Assembly (NCBI GenBank): GCA_036245805.1
Contig: BTRK01000004.1
Span: forward strand, 41,380,907 to 41,444,906
Source: Pristionchus mayeri
Taxonomy: Eukaryota; Nematoda; Chromadorea; Rhabditida; Neodiplogasteridae
Reading direction: 5' to 3'
DNA: 64,000 bases
Each line of letters opens with the position of its first letter. The first letter of the stretch is position 1. A model generated the notes under the pieces. It was not told where the DNA came from. It saw nothing but the letters and a program-made list of their open reading frames with translations, and did no database searches. Positions 1-20,360 of this stretch are shown here, piece by piece. A program made the translations under genes and the position numbers.

Positions 1-8571
<8,571 letters not shown>

Positions 8572-8683
8572 AGATAATAACGCTTTATCACCGCCGATAT
8601 ATTATGATACGTTCCCTTGGTGCAGCTCATTGCCGATCACTGACAAATTCGGGTGTGGTCTTGAACGATGAAACACGTATTTC

Positions 8684-8689
8684 AATAAA
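8684..8689 (+). promoter_or_regulatory. Poly(A) signal AATAAA of the ABCC gene
   Basis: Perfect AATAAA about 113 nt after the TGA stop of the transporter, followed by TG-rich sequence. It lies just before the hAT-like element at 8764, so the transcript probably ends between them. Confidence 0.6.
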
Positions 8690-8763
8690 TTGTTCATATT
8701 GTGTAATGTCACTTGTAAATGTTTGTAAAAAACTGCCGTAATTCATTGGAGAGTACTGGAGAG

Positions 8764-9290
8764 TAGGGTTGGCATTTTGATTCTCTGAGACCGCGCTCCC
8801 TCGAAAATTAAAGAATGGAATGATTCTCCAATTCCACTCCCCCCATTTTGCATAGAATCGAGCGATTCCCTGTTGTTTGATCAGAGAATCCAGGATTCTC
8901 TAATGGATTTGTGAAAGAAAACATCGAAGACAATTTAACCACTTGTGAAACACATTCGCCCAGCGACGACTTTTCAAAACAAAATATACATCACTTGTGA
9001 AACTCATTTCACAAGCGAATAATATAAATAATGTAAAATATTTATAAATATTCCAACGCACCTGCAATTGTGTAGGCTCGAAGGAACCATGTTGATATAG
9101 TTGAATTAAAAATTTGAAGAAAAATATTAATATTAAACGAAGTTACAGCCTAGAGAATCCGGGATTCTCAGAATCCAGGATTCTCAGAATCCAGGATTCT
9201 CAGAATCCGAGATTCTCAGAATCGAATGATTCAGTGAGTGAGGAATCATTCGATTCCCAGAATCCTCAAAGAATCACAATGCCAACCCTA
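8764..9290. mobile_element. hAT-like non-autonomous element with 8-bp TSD
   Basis: Ends are inverted repeats TAGGGTTGGCATT (8764-8776) and AATGCCAACCCTA (9278-9290). Each end is flanked by the identical octamer CTGGAGAG (8756-8763 and 9291-9298), the 8-bp target duplication of hAT transposons. The 527-bp interior has no transposase; it is rich in GAGAATCC/GGATTCTC words, as expected for subterminal repeats of a MITE. Confidence 0.85.
9150..9262. repeat. Tandem 15-16 bp palindromes GGATTCTCAGAATCC
   Basis: Three to four head-to-tail copies of GGATTCTCAGAATCC, itself a perfect 15-nt palindrome, inside the right half of the hAT-like element. A related pair occurs near 8885 in the left half, so both subterminal regions carry the motif. 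A candidate transposase-binding repeat, by analogy with hAT subterminal repeats. Confidence 0.7.
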
Positions 9291-9339
9291 CTGGAGAGCA
9301 TGCCATTGAATAACCCTTCAAATCCCGTATACTGTTTGC

Positions 9340-10200
9340 GGTTCGTAGAGCATAATTCACCCAGACCCCCACCGAACGAGTCCGCTAATGTTCTCAGTAT
9401 GCTGCGACCGTCAAACCATGATACCATCTCTGAATATTTCGTTGATATTCGCATCTGTCTAATCAATTCCTTCATCGTACAGTGACATAGAGTGGATATG
9501 CAATTTATCCACCCGATCGGATCTTTATCGCAAATCAGCCACTATCATCTGTGCGTTAATGTGATCAAGGAGAAAGAGAGGGGGGGGGCAGCGAGCGCAG
9601 AGAGATCCTATCAAGCAATGAGGCTCCCCCCCGTTCCGTATTTCCGTCCTTGTGGTGAGCTGTCACTACGCGAGCAATGGTCTGACTCTCTTCAGTTTGC
9701 ACGCTCTCTCGCTGGTCAGAAATACGAGAGAGCGTGCAAACTGAAGAGAGTTATACGATGGCTCCACTACGTTCTCCTCTTATCATCCACGGATTGGTTC
9801 CTATTAGAGTTGGTGAAGCGATACAACGGTCTCTTCATTTTACACACCCTTTCCGGTATAGATAGGGTGCTCAATCAAGACGAAGGAACTACGAACTACG
9901 AACCGTAGTTCCCATTAGAGTTTTCATTTTCACTCATTGTTTCCTAAATTTTCATGTTTCTTTCTCTCTTTTTCTGACTTTCACTCTTTCCTATCTTGGT
10001 GAAAACAGACACAAAATTGATAGCCATTGTGGCCCGCATATTCTTTCACTTTCTCCAAGTGTGGTTCTCTATTTCAACATTTTTTTCAGAAATCTACGCT
10101 TTCCCAACGTATCCAATGATCAAGGAGGCCTGCTGCTCAATTACAATCATCCCATCTCAAGCTAGAACATGCGTAGCTTTGGGTGAATCATTTTAGTAAT
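9340..10200 (+). repeat. Dispersed repeat family A, copy 1
   Basis: About 0.85 kb collinear with 14060-14860. Shared landmarks in order are CATAATTCACC, CGCATCTGTCTAATCAAT, ATCCACCCGATCGGATCT, AATCTACRCTTTC and TTTGGGTGAATCATTTT. The copies are clearly diverged (roughly three quarters identical by eye). No long conserved reading frame was seen. This copy contains the perfect hairpin at 9686-9750 that copy 2 lacks. Confidence 0.75.
9686..9750. repeat. Perfect 26-bp stem hairpin
   Basis: Bases 9686-9711 are exactly complementary to 9725-9750, leaving a 13-nt loop. The stem is rich in CTCT/GAGA. It lies in repeat family A copy 1 and is missing at the corresponding position of copy 2 (about 14350). 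It could be a tiny foldback insertion or a hairpin-RNA source. Confidence 0.8.
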
Positions 10201-10348
10201 TTTTCGTTAATAGGTTTCATATTTTTAATTCAAAAGTTTTTGGAATTCTGAATTCTGATTTTAGTCTCTCAATTTGTGCAGACAACTACGTATGCGAGAG
10301 ATATAGAAAGATTAATCTATGATTAGTACCAACAGTAAGTTCAAAAAT

Positions 10349-10437
10349 GTTAAGGTAGATGTCGTCTTCGAGACTGGGCTCGCGGGAGAACACTGCTAGG
10401 CCAATGTAAATTTGGGCGGATTCAGTCTAGAAAGTCA
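10349..10437 (+). repeat. Dispersed repeat family B, copy 1
   Basis: About 90 bp, rich in short words such as CGAGACTGGGCTCGCGG, AACACTGCTAGGCCA and TTTGGGCGGATTCAG. It matches the reverse complement of 31905-31996 closely. Function unknown. Confidence 0.75.
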
Positions 10438-10845
10438 CGTCGGAGTGTCGATAGTCATTATGAGAATTCACAAATGAATGATGAGTAATGTGACATATCA
10501 TAGGGGTCTAGGTCAATGAAAAGCGAGAGGAAAGGAGTGAGAAGAGCCTGGAGGAACGGGGGTGGGAGAAAGAGTGAGAGTGAGAACGATCCTCTTCTCA
10601 TTTCAAGATCCCTCGATAGTATCCTTGTTGGATTTTAAAATCTAATTTCACTCTCGTCTCGCCTCTTGTTCTCCTCTCGAGTTTATCTGGTTTTCCGGTG
10701 GGAATGTGTCAACTTCCTCAGTGATGATGCGAACTGGCTTTTCCGTTTCCCGTCTATCTGATGTGCAACTTAAGATCTCGAGTTCTCCTCGTTCCTACTG
10801 TCCGCCATCTCTTTCATCATGAATTCATCCTACTCTCCTGCAGTT

Positions 10846-12609
10846 CATTTTCTCGATGCTGTCTACACACCTGCTTCTGATCTACGTTCTGCCGCAAATC
10901 TCAAGTGGGATGCGTATGATGCTGCTCGATAACAAATTAATTCTCAAGACGTACGTTAGTTGAGCCATTATGGTTTTCCATGTTTCTCCATAATATCTGA
11001 TGAAGGCTGAAAGTTATGCTTTATAGCGATGGCAAAAACTGTCCGAACCAACAGCTTCGCGCGCGCGGTGAAAGACAAGAATGAGTCGGAGTGGAAATAC
11101 TCTCTCGCCTCTCGGGCAGTGGACTGTCCCAATGGAAATGGCTCGGGCAATGGACTGTCCCAATATTTCACTTGTGTTATGTTTCAACAGGCCTATTTAG
11201 CGAACATGAAATATAAATGGTATTTCACTGTTTACGACGTCATGGAAACCTCTCGGGCTGTTAGTTTATAATCTATTTCGGTCCTTCTATTTTTTACTTC
11301 TCTACCTTCTCTCATCAATATTTTATTTTCCAGAATTCGCCCGTGCCTGAGCCAGCCGAGGTCGTCGCGCTTCGAGATTATGTTGCAAGTTGTTATATTA
11401 AATTTGTGATGCATTCACTTTGATGATTCCTTCATTTTCAGGAATCGCCCGAAGACCGGATCGAGCGTGAGGCTGAGTTGTTGAACCAGGTACTATCGCC
11501 GCGTCACTTCGATGGTGGCGAGAAGGTTCTCTTCGACCGACCTCGTTTATCTCCATCGGAATTCGCATGTCTGTCATGTCCTGTCTCGCTTGATGAAGCA
11601 ATTTTTATTTATTCTTCAGTATTGTTTTATGAATTCTAAGATTCCAATATGGGTGGAACATTTTGGATGGGAAGGGAAGGGCTTCTCATGTTTGGTATTA
11701 CCTCTTCTAATATAATTTCAATTATATTCCTTCTCAACTTCGGCACCAATCTTCGCTTTGTTCCACTCTCTTATTTTAATGTTGTCTCATTGTCTTCTTC
11801 ATCTCAGTCGTCTTCTTTTGCATCCTTGTCTTGGAACTGAATTTACTACCTTGTGTGAGCGAGAAGAAAAGGATCAGGAAAAGTACCGAGAAAGAAAGAG
11901 TTCAACCTGATCTTTCATTTGTACTGCAACGAATTCCAAGTGTGTATTTTTCGGGGAGGGTTTTAGAGAGGAGAGGTCGAATATTGATGCATTTGTGCAA
12001 GAACAATAAAAAATGAAATAATTTGATTTAGAATAATAAATCAATATTTTTTTCAGGAATCGGTTAAAGGAGGAGTAAACTCAAAATTCAATTTTTGAAG
12101 CTATTGTATGTACTGCCTAGAGCTCCACAACGATAAGAAGCTCCTAAATTTTCACCTTATTATCTCCATTCCGAACAGAGTTATAGCTAGTTGGCTGGGA
12201 GCCAGATCAGGGAAAACTAAGGGAAGGGGCGAGATAGCACGTGACTTGAAGAGGGCGAAACATATTCCAACCGGGCGCGTGTTTGCATTTACTCCTCCTT
12301 TGTCTGAATATGGCGTCTTTCCCATTCGATCCAAGTGGAGAAGCGAGTATTTGAAGAGGAGAAAGGAAGCGGAATGGGGGGAGGAATCTCGATGGTAAAA
12401 CATTTACAATAGTGATCGAAAAATTGATTTATGTAAAATAACGAAATATGTTGGCTAAGAAAATTGCAGAAAATCGCGAATACACATGCATTTTCGGATA
12501 GTTTTTTTGCAGATTTCAACAAGCGCCACGCGGACCGAAAGTTGAAAGATGATGAGAATCCGAATGAGGGTGATGACCGACCCTCCGTGATCCTCCCATT
12601 GCTGAGGTA
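10846..12609 (+). pseudogene. Possible multi-exon gene or gene remnant, unidentified
   Basis: Exon-like pieces with splice signals are scattered here. After CTGCAG at 10840-10845 a frame reads FIFSMLSTHLLLIYVLPQIS and ends at a GTACGT donor near 10950; it has a membrane-like stretch. After TTTCAACAG at 11190 a piece reads AYLANMKYKWYFTVYDVMET. After TTTTCCAG at 11334 comes NSPVPEPAEVVALRDY, then after TTTTCAG ESPEDRIEREAELLNQ (about 11443-11490). A last piece after TTTTTGCAG at 12512 reads FNKRHADRKLKDDENPNEGD and stops at TAG near 12609. I cannot link them into one frame with certainty, do not recognise the family, and a MITE interrupts the region. It may be noise. Confidence 0.25.
12065..12302 (+). 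mobile_element. AAAGGAGGAGTAAA-type MITE, copy 1
   Basis: Ends are TAAAGGAGGAGTAAA and TTTACTCCTCCTTT. The 238-bp body is the reverse-complement partner of 33846-34096, sharing words such as CTGCCTAGAGCTCCACAACG, TCCATTCCGAACAGAGTTAT and CCGGGCGCG. No coding capacity. The target duplication is not clear at the right end (TTTG instead of TTTA). Confidence 0.8.
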
Positions 12610-12884
12610 GTTCAGATGGAAAGTTAGTGCATTTTTGAATTTATGTCAATATCCAGCAGAATCATTGAACGAATGCGTAATAACAAGAATGTAAACACAA
12701 TGTGAAACACATCTCTCACCAGCTCTAAAATTTAGTAGAAAAAAAATGATTTCGATATCTTTCGTGTGGAAATCATTTGCTCCGTGTTGTCGTTGCTTCA
12801 ACTAGCGGGTCACTCTAAGAGTTGGGAGAGCGCTACTTCACTTCCTGGAAATATCCAAAGAACGGCAAACGCGTTTGACTCAGA

Positions 12885-12948
12885 CGGGAATCGAACCACA
12901 AATCTTCGGTTTTCAAATCCATTAATTTAGCCACTCCGCCGTGGAAAT
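12885..12948 (-). other. Degenerate tRNA-like sequence (Ser/Leu-like), probable pseudogene
   Basis: On the minus strand GGCGGAGTGGCTAAATTAAT resembles a class II A-box, followed by a GGATTTGAAAACC anticodon-arm-like segment with TGA at the anticodon position, and a TGGTTCGATTCCC B-box-like segment. The acceptor stem does not close and no variable-arm stem is convincing, so I call it a tRNA-derived remnant rather than a working tRNA. Confidence 0.35.
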
Positions 12949-12949
12949 T

Positions 12950-14059
12950 GGCCATTATGTATTTTAGAAATTATTGTAAATAGAGTTGTTAATAATTTAA
13001 TAAAGAAACACCATAAAATTAAAAGTTAAACATAAAATGAAAAAAAACCTCATTTTGCGATTTTTAAAACTCAAAATTTAGGCTAATTAACCGATACCTT
13101 TGCATTTTATGATGAAAACAATTAATGATAATTCGATTAGTACTAATTGAAACAAAGAAACACCGCAAATTCATCATTTTGATGCAAATGAGAATAAATC
13201 GCTGGTAACGAATTCGCCCCACCGAACAAATGGAAAAATGGGCGTAACGATGCGAATAATCAATGAATTTACGTCAATTAAATTCGAATGTGTTTGAACG
13301 AGCGGTACACGGACAGGCACGCACTACAATTGCAAAAAGTGCGCTTAATTCTCGAAGGAAAGCGAAAAGCCCAAAACTACAGTACCGACGGACAGCCAAA
13401 CATTTGCGAACAACGTTTTTCGCGATTCTTTCGTATTTACCTATTCGACTTGCTTGTTTTTGAGTGTCTGCTGATTAAATACTGTGAACGCAGCACGCTG
13501 GCAAAATTTCAGCCTTCTAGCTGCTCTAGGAAAGAAATTGCTACGAGGTAAGGTATAGTAGTAATTCTTCCCTCATGTGGCAGGTAACACACTATTTAAA
13601 AATGGTAGAAAATATAATCTAAAAAACACATTAAAAAAAAATCTCCAGATCCTCTCCGTGACTAACTGGCATGCACTACATTGCGGATTTCGTGCACTTC
13701 ACCAATCCGATCATGCGCAGGTAGGCAGTTTCATCGTTGAAAATTGCCAATTTCAATAGCCTTAATTTTAGGAAAAATAAAAAAAAAATAAAATGGGTAT
13801 GTTCAGATATATTTCACATTCCAGACTGCTGATAGGCTTTTTTTTCTGACGAAAATTCGCCATTGGCTAAGGAGTTGCAATTGTAATGTTTGCGCTGCCA
13901 GAGGTGAAATCAAGAAATGGCTCGTATTATGTAAAGACACTTGTAACGGTTTGGCAGAATATTGATGTGTGTTTGACAAAAACTGAGGTAATTCTCGTCA
14001 TAGACGCGTATTGGACGTATTGGTGTACGACTTTGAAGAAACTCCTCAGGTCTCGTTTA
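12950..14059. other. Unassigned AT-rich stretch
   Basis: A reading frame at 13288-13551 (87 codons, many R/K/Q) has no recognisable domain and no clear splice context. Nothing else was supported here. Confidence 0.4.
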
Positions 14060-14860
14060 CTTTTACTGCATAATTCACCACCCCTCCCAGAGGAACGAGA
14101 CCACTAATCTCCTCAGTATTCTGCTCTCATTAAACCATGAAACATTATCTGATTATCTCGATTATCCTCGCATCTGTCTAATCAATAACTTCATCTCACA
14201 GTGATAGAAAGTGAATCCTGTGATCTATCCACCCGATCGGATCTCTATCACTAATCAGTCACTATCATTTGTGCAATCATCAATGATATAGAGGGGAGGG
14301 ATGACCACGGGGGCGGAGAGATCCTATCGAGCAAGCAGCGGGGGTTCTATCACTAATTCTTCAGTCGATGTGGAGAACTGCCATTACGTTCTCCCTATGG
14401 CTCATATTAGAGTTCGTGAAACTATACTACTTTCTCTTCATTTTAGACACTCTCTTACCGCTCGACCGGTCTAGATAGGGTGTGAAATTTTGATACGAAG
14501 GCCCGAATTACGAACTCTTGTTCCTATTATAATTGTCATTTTTACTCATCGTTTCCTAATTTTCCTGTCCCTTTCTCTCTTTCTTAATGTATCTCATTTA
14601 TCTTTAGTTATATTTCCTCTCTTGGTTAAAGCAGATGCGATATTGACAACCGCTCACGAGTAACGCCGATTCTGTAACTTTCTCAATATTTGCTTCGCAA
14701 TTTCACTCAGTATTTTCAGAAATCTACACTTTCTCAACGTCTCCTACTTATCCAGAAGGCCTCTTTTATTTATCAATTATAATCTTTTCCTCCGACATGA
14801 AGAATGCGCAGTATTACTTATTTGGGTGAATCATTTTTGCTTCGTCAATATTTTAAATAT
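14060..14860 (+). repeat. Dispersed repeat family A, copy 2
   Basis: Collinear with 9340-10200 in the same orientation. It has indels and lacks the 26-bp-stem hairpin. No gene was recognised in either copy. Confidence 0.75.
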
Positions 14861-14919
14861 TTTCAATTCAATACTGTTTCAATATGCTAGAACGGCGTTT
14901 TCTGAAGAAGGGATTATCA

Positions 14920-15065
14920 TAGGGTTTTAATTTTCAGGTAATTTGGGCCATTTTCGGATGTGTTTTGTGCGCTAGATAGTTTACGCGCTTATAAGAACGC
15001 ACCTTATGTAGCGCAGCTGAAACATACCGAAAAAGAGCCAAAATGACATGAAAATTGAAACCCTA
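14920..15065. mobile_element. 146-bp palindromic MITE
   Basis: Left end TAGGGTTTTAATTTTCAGG pairs with right end TGAAAATTGAAACCCTA, and the complementarity continues with gaps over roughly 50 bp per arm, so the whole unit can fold back. No exact target duplication was found. Confidence 0.7.
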
Positions 15066-15208
15066 CATTAGGCTACAGTGCCCCCTTGCCTTCAAGGGAC
15101 CCTCAAATATGGGAAAAGGTATTAATGATTTGAACCATGAGGGGGGCCGATAGTCATTACGGGACATCACAATTGAATGATAATGAAGGTGCCCTACCGA
15201 AGGGATGG

Positions 15209-16760
15209 TATATCAAGCGTCTTCTGAGAGATTGCATGAAAACAGACCCCCTGCGGCACTAGGAGCCGAAAGTTTGAGCAATATCTACGATATATTTATG
15301 CAAGGGTATATTAGGGATGAGAAGACTTTTGATGTTGGCGTTTTTACTCAGAACCGGCTTTTATGGATTTTCCGGTTCTGCGACCGGCTCTATTGTATTT
15401 CAGCTCCCAGATGAGCTAGGATGATGGCATTGGGCTCAAAATGTGCGGAAAATTATTTTAAACAACTTTTATGTTTTCGTCGAAAATGGAAAACCACATC
15501 TTCATATTGTAATTTTCGAGAAAATGTCAACGAAATTAGATAATAAATTCTATTGACTCGGGAACCCCCCTGTTACCCAATTTTTCTCTTTATATTATGA
15601 ATCCTCGATGTCTATATGTGATAACTCGATGTGATAACTCTACGTTGTGGCTTTTTGAGTTCTGATGCCCGGAAGTCGAATAAGTGAGCTATATGGTGAT
15701 GTAGGCTTTGCGAAATTAGTTATTATTCGACTCTATTTCTTGTGTTTTGATGAATTATCAATGTTTTGAGATGAAAGACAATCATTCATGCTGAAAAGAC
15801 CGGATGTAAAGTCATTTCTGAAAAGTCGATTTTTCCGACCCACGAAAATCGAAAATTTTCGAAGTTTTATTTTTCTTCTTTGAAGAAATATTTTAATAAA
15901 ACTAATCGAATTTTCCATAAAATAGATCATTTTGCGTCGAAACAAGCGATACTTTCGTAAGATAAATATGGTTCAGCAACTCATCCCATGCCATTTTCAA
16001 CAACCCGTAAATGAGCAAACCGGTCAATTCCATTGGTGATATAGGCTTTGAAATAATTGATTTTGTCAGTGAAGTTGAAATTGTCTTTAAAATCAGCAAT
16101 TTTCAAAGTTTGAGATTTTTCGATTTTCCGGGTCGAAAAACTCGACTTTTCAGAAATGATTTTAAATCCGGTCTTTTCAGCACGAGTGGTTGTCTTCCAT
16201 CTCAAAACGTTGATAATTCATCAAAACACAAGAAATAGAGTCGAATAATGACTAATTTCGCAATGCCTACATCACCACATAGCTCACGTATTCGACTTCC
16301 GGACATCAGAACTTAAAAAGCCACAACGTAGAGTTATCACATCGAGTTATCACATATAGACATCGAGGATTCATAATATGAAAAGAAAAATTGGGTAACA
16401 GGGGGTTCCCGAGTCAGTAGAATTTATTATCTAATTTCGTTGACATTTTCTCGAAAATTACAATATGAAGATGTGGTTTTCCATTTTCGACGAAAACATA
16501 AGTTGTTTAAAATAATTTTCCGCACATTTTGAGCCCAATGCCATCATCCTAGCTCATCTGGGAGCTGAAATACAATAGAGCCGGTCGCAGAACCGGAAAA
16601 TCCATAAAAGCCGGTTCTGAGTAAAAACGCAAACAACCAAAAGTCTTCTCATCCCTAATATACCCTTGCATAAATATATCGTAGATATTGCTCAAACTTT
16701 CGGCTCCTAGTGCCGCAGGGGGTCTGTTTTCATGCAATCTCTCAGAAGACGCGTGATATA
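15209..16760. repeat. Foldback element with about 0.65-kb arms
   Basis: 15209-15865 is a near-perfect inverted copy of about 16100-16760; outer ends read ATATCAAGCGTCTTCTGAGAG and its complement. The spacer is about 235 bp. Reading frames within the arms occur as mirror images (15205 on + and 16833 on -), which shows that they are repeat shadows and not genes. No transposase was seen. Confidence 0.88.
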
Positions 16761-16944
16761 TTGAATAATTGTTAATACGTATTTTGGTAATAACGAAAAG
16801 AGCACAAGAACGGATGCAGGAGTGGGAGGGCATTAGGCCAGATGAGAACTATCAGATTGTCCCAAAAGTTTCTGACTATTTTCATTTTTTCATGTTTTCA
16901 ACTATCCTGTCCTTGGATGTTGACCGATTTACTTCTACCATCTA

Positions 16945-18206
16945 TTAGGTTGTTGCCTAAGTCCTGTCCGATTTGGACGCTTCGAAGTTATTTTTCCGAT
17001 CTTGCTTGTATGTTTTTGCCATTATCTGACCTCATGACACAACAGAGGCATATGCTTGTACAATCTAACAATGAGATTTATCTAATTCATACATGTCTGC
17101 ATTACGAGAAAACGAAGCTTGAACTGTTCAGCCTATCACATATCTGCACACTTTTTCTTTGACACTAGTCGGTGCTAGTCGATGGGAACAGATGGCGATA
17201 CATCCTCATCCAGCTAAATTAGAAGTATAGATAATACACTTTCTAAAACTAGGTTGAATGAGCTTCCTTATTCAGCGTATTCAACATGGCAACCCAGTGA
17301 ATGTGAATGTAGACATTGAAATGATGTCAAGTTAATGAATTGGACTGTTTCCAGTACAAGATATACTGCATTCAGTGGAAGTCGGTTTTAACAATAGCTT
17401 AAGGGGCTATACAAATACCAATAAAATTCGAGAGTAGTTGCTCGTCTATATCAGAAAACTGAAATATTAAGAAAACGAAATTTCGGACGAATTTCACAAA
17501 ATTCATCATTTCAGATACTTTGAATCTCTTATTCAGCGATGAATTATTTTCAAAAGGTTTTCACAAAAGTGATTGTAGAATATGGGCTGCTGGTTCAGAT
17601 TACCACGATAGGCCACACATTCTAGTTGTGCGAGAGACATAAAGTAGAAACATGTGCAAAATTCGTTATTCAAATTTTCGCCACTATTTTCTGGAAGAAT
17701 AATCACGTCGAATAACTAGATTCAATACTTTACTTGAATAGGGGTATTAACAACATATATTGATCACTTTTAAAAACAAAAGATATGTCTATATCGTACG
17801 GCACGAAAATGGCATGGGTTCACATCGGTTGGCAAAGAACTATCTGAGCGCATTTCCAGATTTTCTTAAATTTTTAGCCATGCCTTTCAAGCACTGATTA
17901 CCATAAGTGGTTCGGTATGATGTACATTCATCACACTCTACGATAATGCTATGCGTTTGGCACTTTGTATGTTCCTAAGGACATAGATGACTGGATAAAT
18001 ACGAAACCAGAACGTTCAACTGCATTACTTTCATCTAATTTCGTGTCCATATTACTGACATGACAGGGATACAGTATAGTGTGCTAGAAATTGTATTACA
18101 TCCTCTATATATCACAAAAGATACTTGCTTCTAAAGCTCACATGAATGTCTGTAGAAGACGGAATTTGTAAATGATAAAATCGGAAAAGACTTATGAACA
18201 ACCTGA
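16945..18206. mobile_element. Mariner-sized TIR element, decayed
   Basis: Left end TTAGGTTGTTGCCTAAGTCC and, in reverse, right end TCAGGTTGTTCATAAGTCTT; both continue with TCCGATTT at the same offset. TA flanks both ends (16943-16944 and 18207-18208). The length of 1262 bp matches full-length mariners, but no intact transposase frame and no catalytic motif could be read on either strand. Confidence 0.65.
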
Positions 18207-18749
18207 TATATTGCTTGGGTTATATATCTAGGGCACAGTATCTCACTCCCACAGAGCTAGTGCGAATATCGCGAAAAAATCTAAAACTCAACGAGATGTG
18301 CAAGTTGACTAGCTTTTTGAAAGGTTCAAAATTCTTATGGGAACCGAAATACTCCCAAAGGGTAATTCTCGGGCGATATTCAATAGATGCGCAGTTATTT
18401 CCAAGTTTATAATGAGCGCTCAATTCAAAAACTTCAATACGTGGTAATTCACGAAGTTGCATCAATAGATCTTGTATTTGTACTGAAGATCCGAGAGAGC
18501 TGATTTGTGGTCGTTTGTGAAGTACCTTCCCTACTAAGAGCATGATCATAATTTGGAGAGATTTTAATCAGCTGTTGTGAAGTTGAACTTATCGGAATTT
18601 GAAAATCCAATCTCCTCCATTAAAATATGAAATTTTCTCAACCTCCCGTACAAGCAAACATTGATTATCGTTTTTTTAAGGTTATCTGAACAAGTAGTTC
18701 TTGGAGCATCCATCCAAGACTGGGCAGAATCAATTGGCAGAATCAATTT

Positions 18750-18962
18750 TATTCGAGAAATAATCATCAACAAAATGAACCCAAAATAGGCATATTTCGG
18801 CCTTTCGGCAATAATAGTTAATTTCTCTCAAACTACGCATCAGAGTTTAATGTAAACTCTGATGCGTAGTTAACTATAGTTTGAGAGAAATTAACTATTT
18901 TTGCCGAAAGGCCGAAATATGCCTATTTTGGGTTCATTTTGTTGATGATTATTTCTCGAATA
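18750..18962. repeat. 210-bp near-perfect palindrome
   Basis: TATTCGAGAAATAATCATC at the left end and its exact complement at the right. The arms of about 100 bp are almost identical; the right arm carries an extra TTAACTATAG-type segment near the centre. A small foldback MITE or a recent inverted duplication. Confidence 0.85.
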
Positions 18963-18967
18963 GCATT

Positions 18968-19110
18968 GGCCAATTGCGAGATGCGAACATAAATGAGAAA
19001 GCATTGCGAGAGAAGAGTGTACGAGAGAAAGATGGAACAGTCTACTGGTCCCCTTTAGCAGACTCAAATAATACGCCATTCTCCCTCCCGGATGTTATCG
19101 ATTTCTTGGT
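18968..19110 (+). repeat. Short dispersed repeat family C, copy 1
   Basis: Shares GCATTGCGAGAGAAGAGTG, GAGAGAAAGA and CTCCCTCCCGG with 20255-20360 in the same order and strand. It lies directly next to the 210-bp palindrome. Confidence 0.55.
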
Positions 19111-20254
19111 TATAAATTCCATCTTCGTTTTACATTCTCCAATGAACTTCCGCTCTTCATTAATACACATGGTGTACATATTTTTTCATGTAGTTTTTCA
19201 ACAACAAATATCAAAGCACTATTAACCCTGCATCGAAAAGCACAGATTGATAATATCTTGCAGTTTGGCTCTAGCATTCGCAGGCGTTTGGGTGTGCCAC
19301 AGGAATTCTTTGGCGCAAAGTGAGCGTTGAGTCCCTGGGCTTGTCCGTTGCTTCTATGCCTTGGGTGTGACATCTGGCGACTTCGGCAAAGTTATATTTG
19401 TGGTTTACCCATCATCATGGTCATCTGAAAGTGTTAAATATTAAAAACGGATAAGCTTAAGGTATCAAGTATCTTTAAATACATACTTTACTGCACATCT
19501 TGTTGTAATCCTTCGAATTGTTCATCTTAATTAAATTATTATACGATGGAATGTGGCATCGATGACTCTGGAAAAAAACATTCAGTATCGACATTGGATT
19601 CGGAAAAGGGCCGTTTGATTGACCTTCCAAGGATTCCACCGTTGAAAATATAAGGTTTATTTAATTATTTCATAATGTGGATAAATATTTGCATAGAATA
19701 CCATCTTACCATCTATTAAGTGCTTCAGGAAGTATTTTCCAGGTTATGCGGATAGTTGTATGAGATCGTGCAGAGATCTGTAATATATTGGATAATTACT
19801 AGTACCGAGGATGGTTATTATGAAAAGAATATCACAAAAACGCATACAGCCTAGGGCATGTAGGCGATCCAAACCAAACCTAGGTAGTTTTACCTAGGAG
19901 GCGGTAGGCAGACAGACTAAGAAGTAATCAACGTGGAGAAGTCTAGGAGGGGGCAAACACGAAGGAAAAGGTGATATATTGAGCACAACATGAGGAGTTA
20001 GGAATGAAAAAAGTGCCCACCCCTTCATAGATGTAGTCACAACTTGTGGCTCACAAGAATATTTGAATTCAGAATGTAGATGATTTGTTTGAAATTGAGG
20101 ATGGGTTGAAGATAGCTAAAGGGAACAGCAAATTGCATAGATAGAAACAAGGGCCAATAAGAGAGGGACCGAGGGATCAATAGGAAAAGAGGGGATGGGG
20201 GAGAAGAGCAGAGAGTGAGGGAGTAGACGCCAGGAGAGAGTGCGAGACGCGATG
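19110..20254. other. Unassigned stretch
   Basis: No gene, RNA or clear repeat structure was recognised; reading frames are short and lack splice support. Confidence 0.4.
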
Positions 20255-20360
20255 AGAAAGGAGACAGCATTGCACGAGAAAAGAGTGCGAGAGAGAAAGA
20301 GGGAGCCAGCTGGTCACCTCTGGAAGACTCTCCCTCCCGGTTGTGATCGATTTGATCATA
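20255..20360 (+). repeat. Short dispersed repeat family C, copy 2
   Basis: Partner of 18968-19110. It contains a purine-rich AGAGAGAAAGAGGGAG run and the CTCCCTCCCGG word. Confidence 0.5.

Noticed and set aside
10846..11850. Ligand-gated ion channel gene
   Set aside because: Hydrophobic pieces (LLLIYVLPQIS, GLLMFGITSSNIISIIFLLN) recall M2/M3 of cys-loop receptors, but their order and the charged segments between them do not fit, and no cys-loop or binding-domain exon is visible.
15205..16833. Mirror-image reading frames with sequence YHASSERLHENRPPAALGAE
   Set aside because: The same frame occurs on opposite strands in the two arms of a palindrome; shadow of the repeat.
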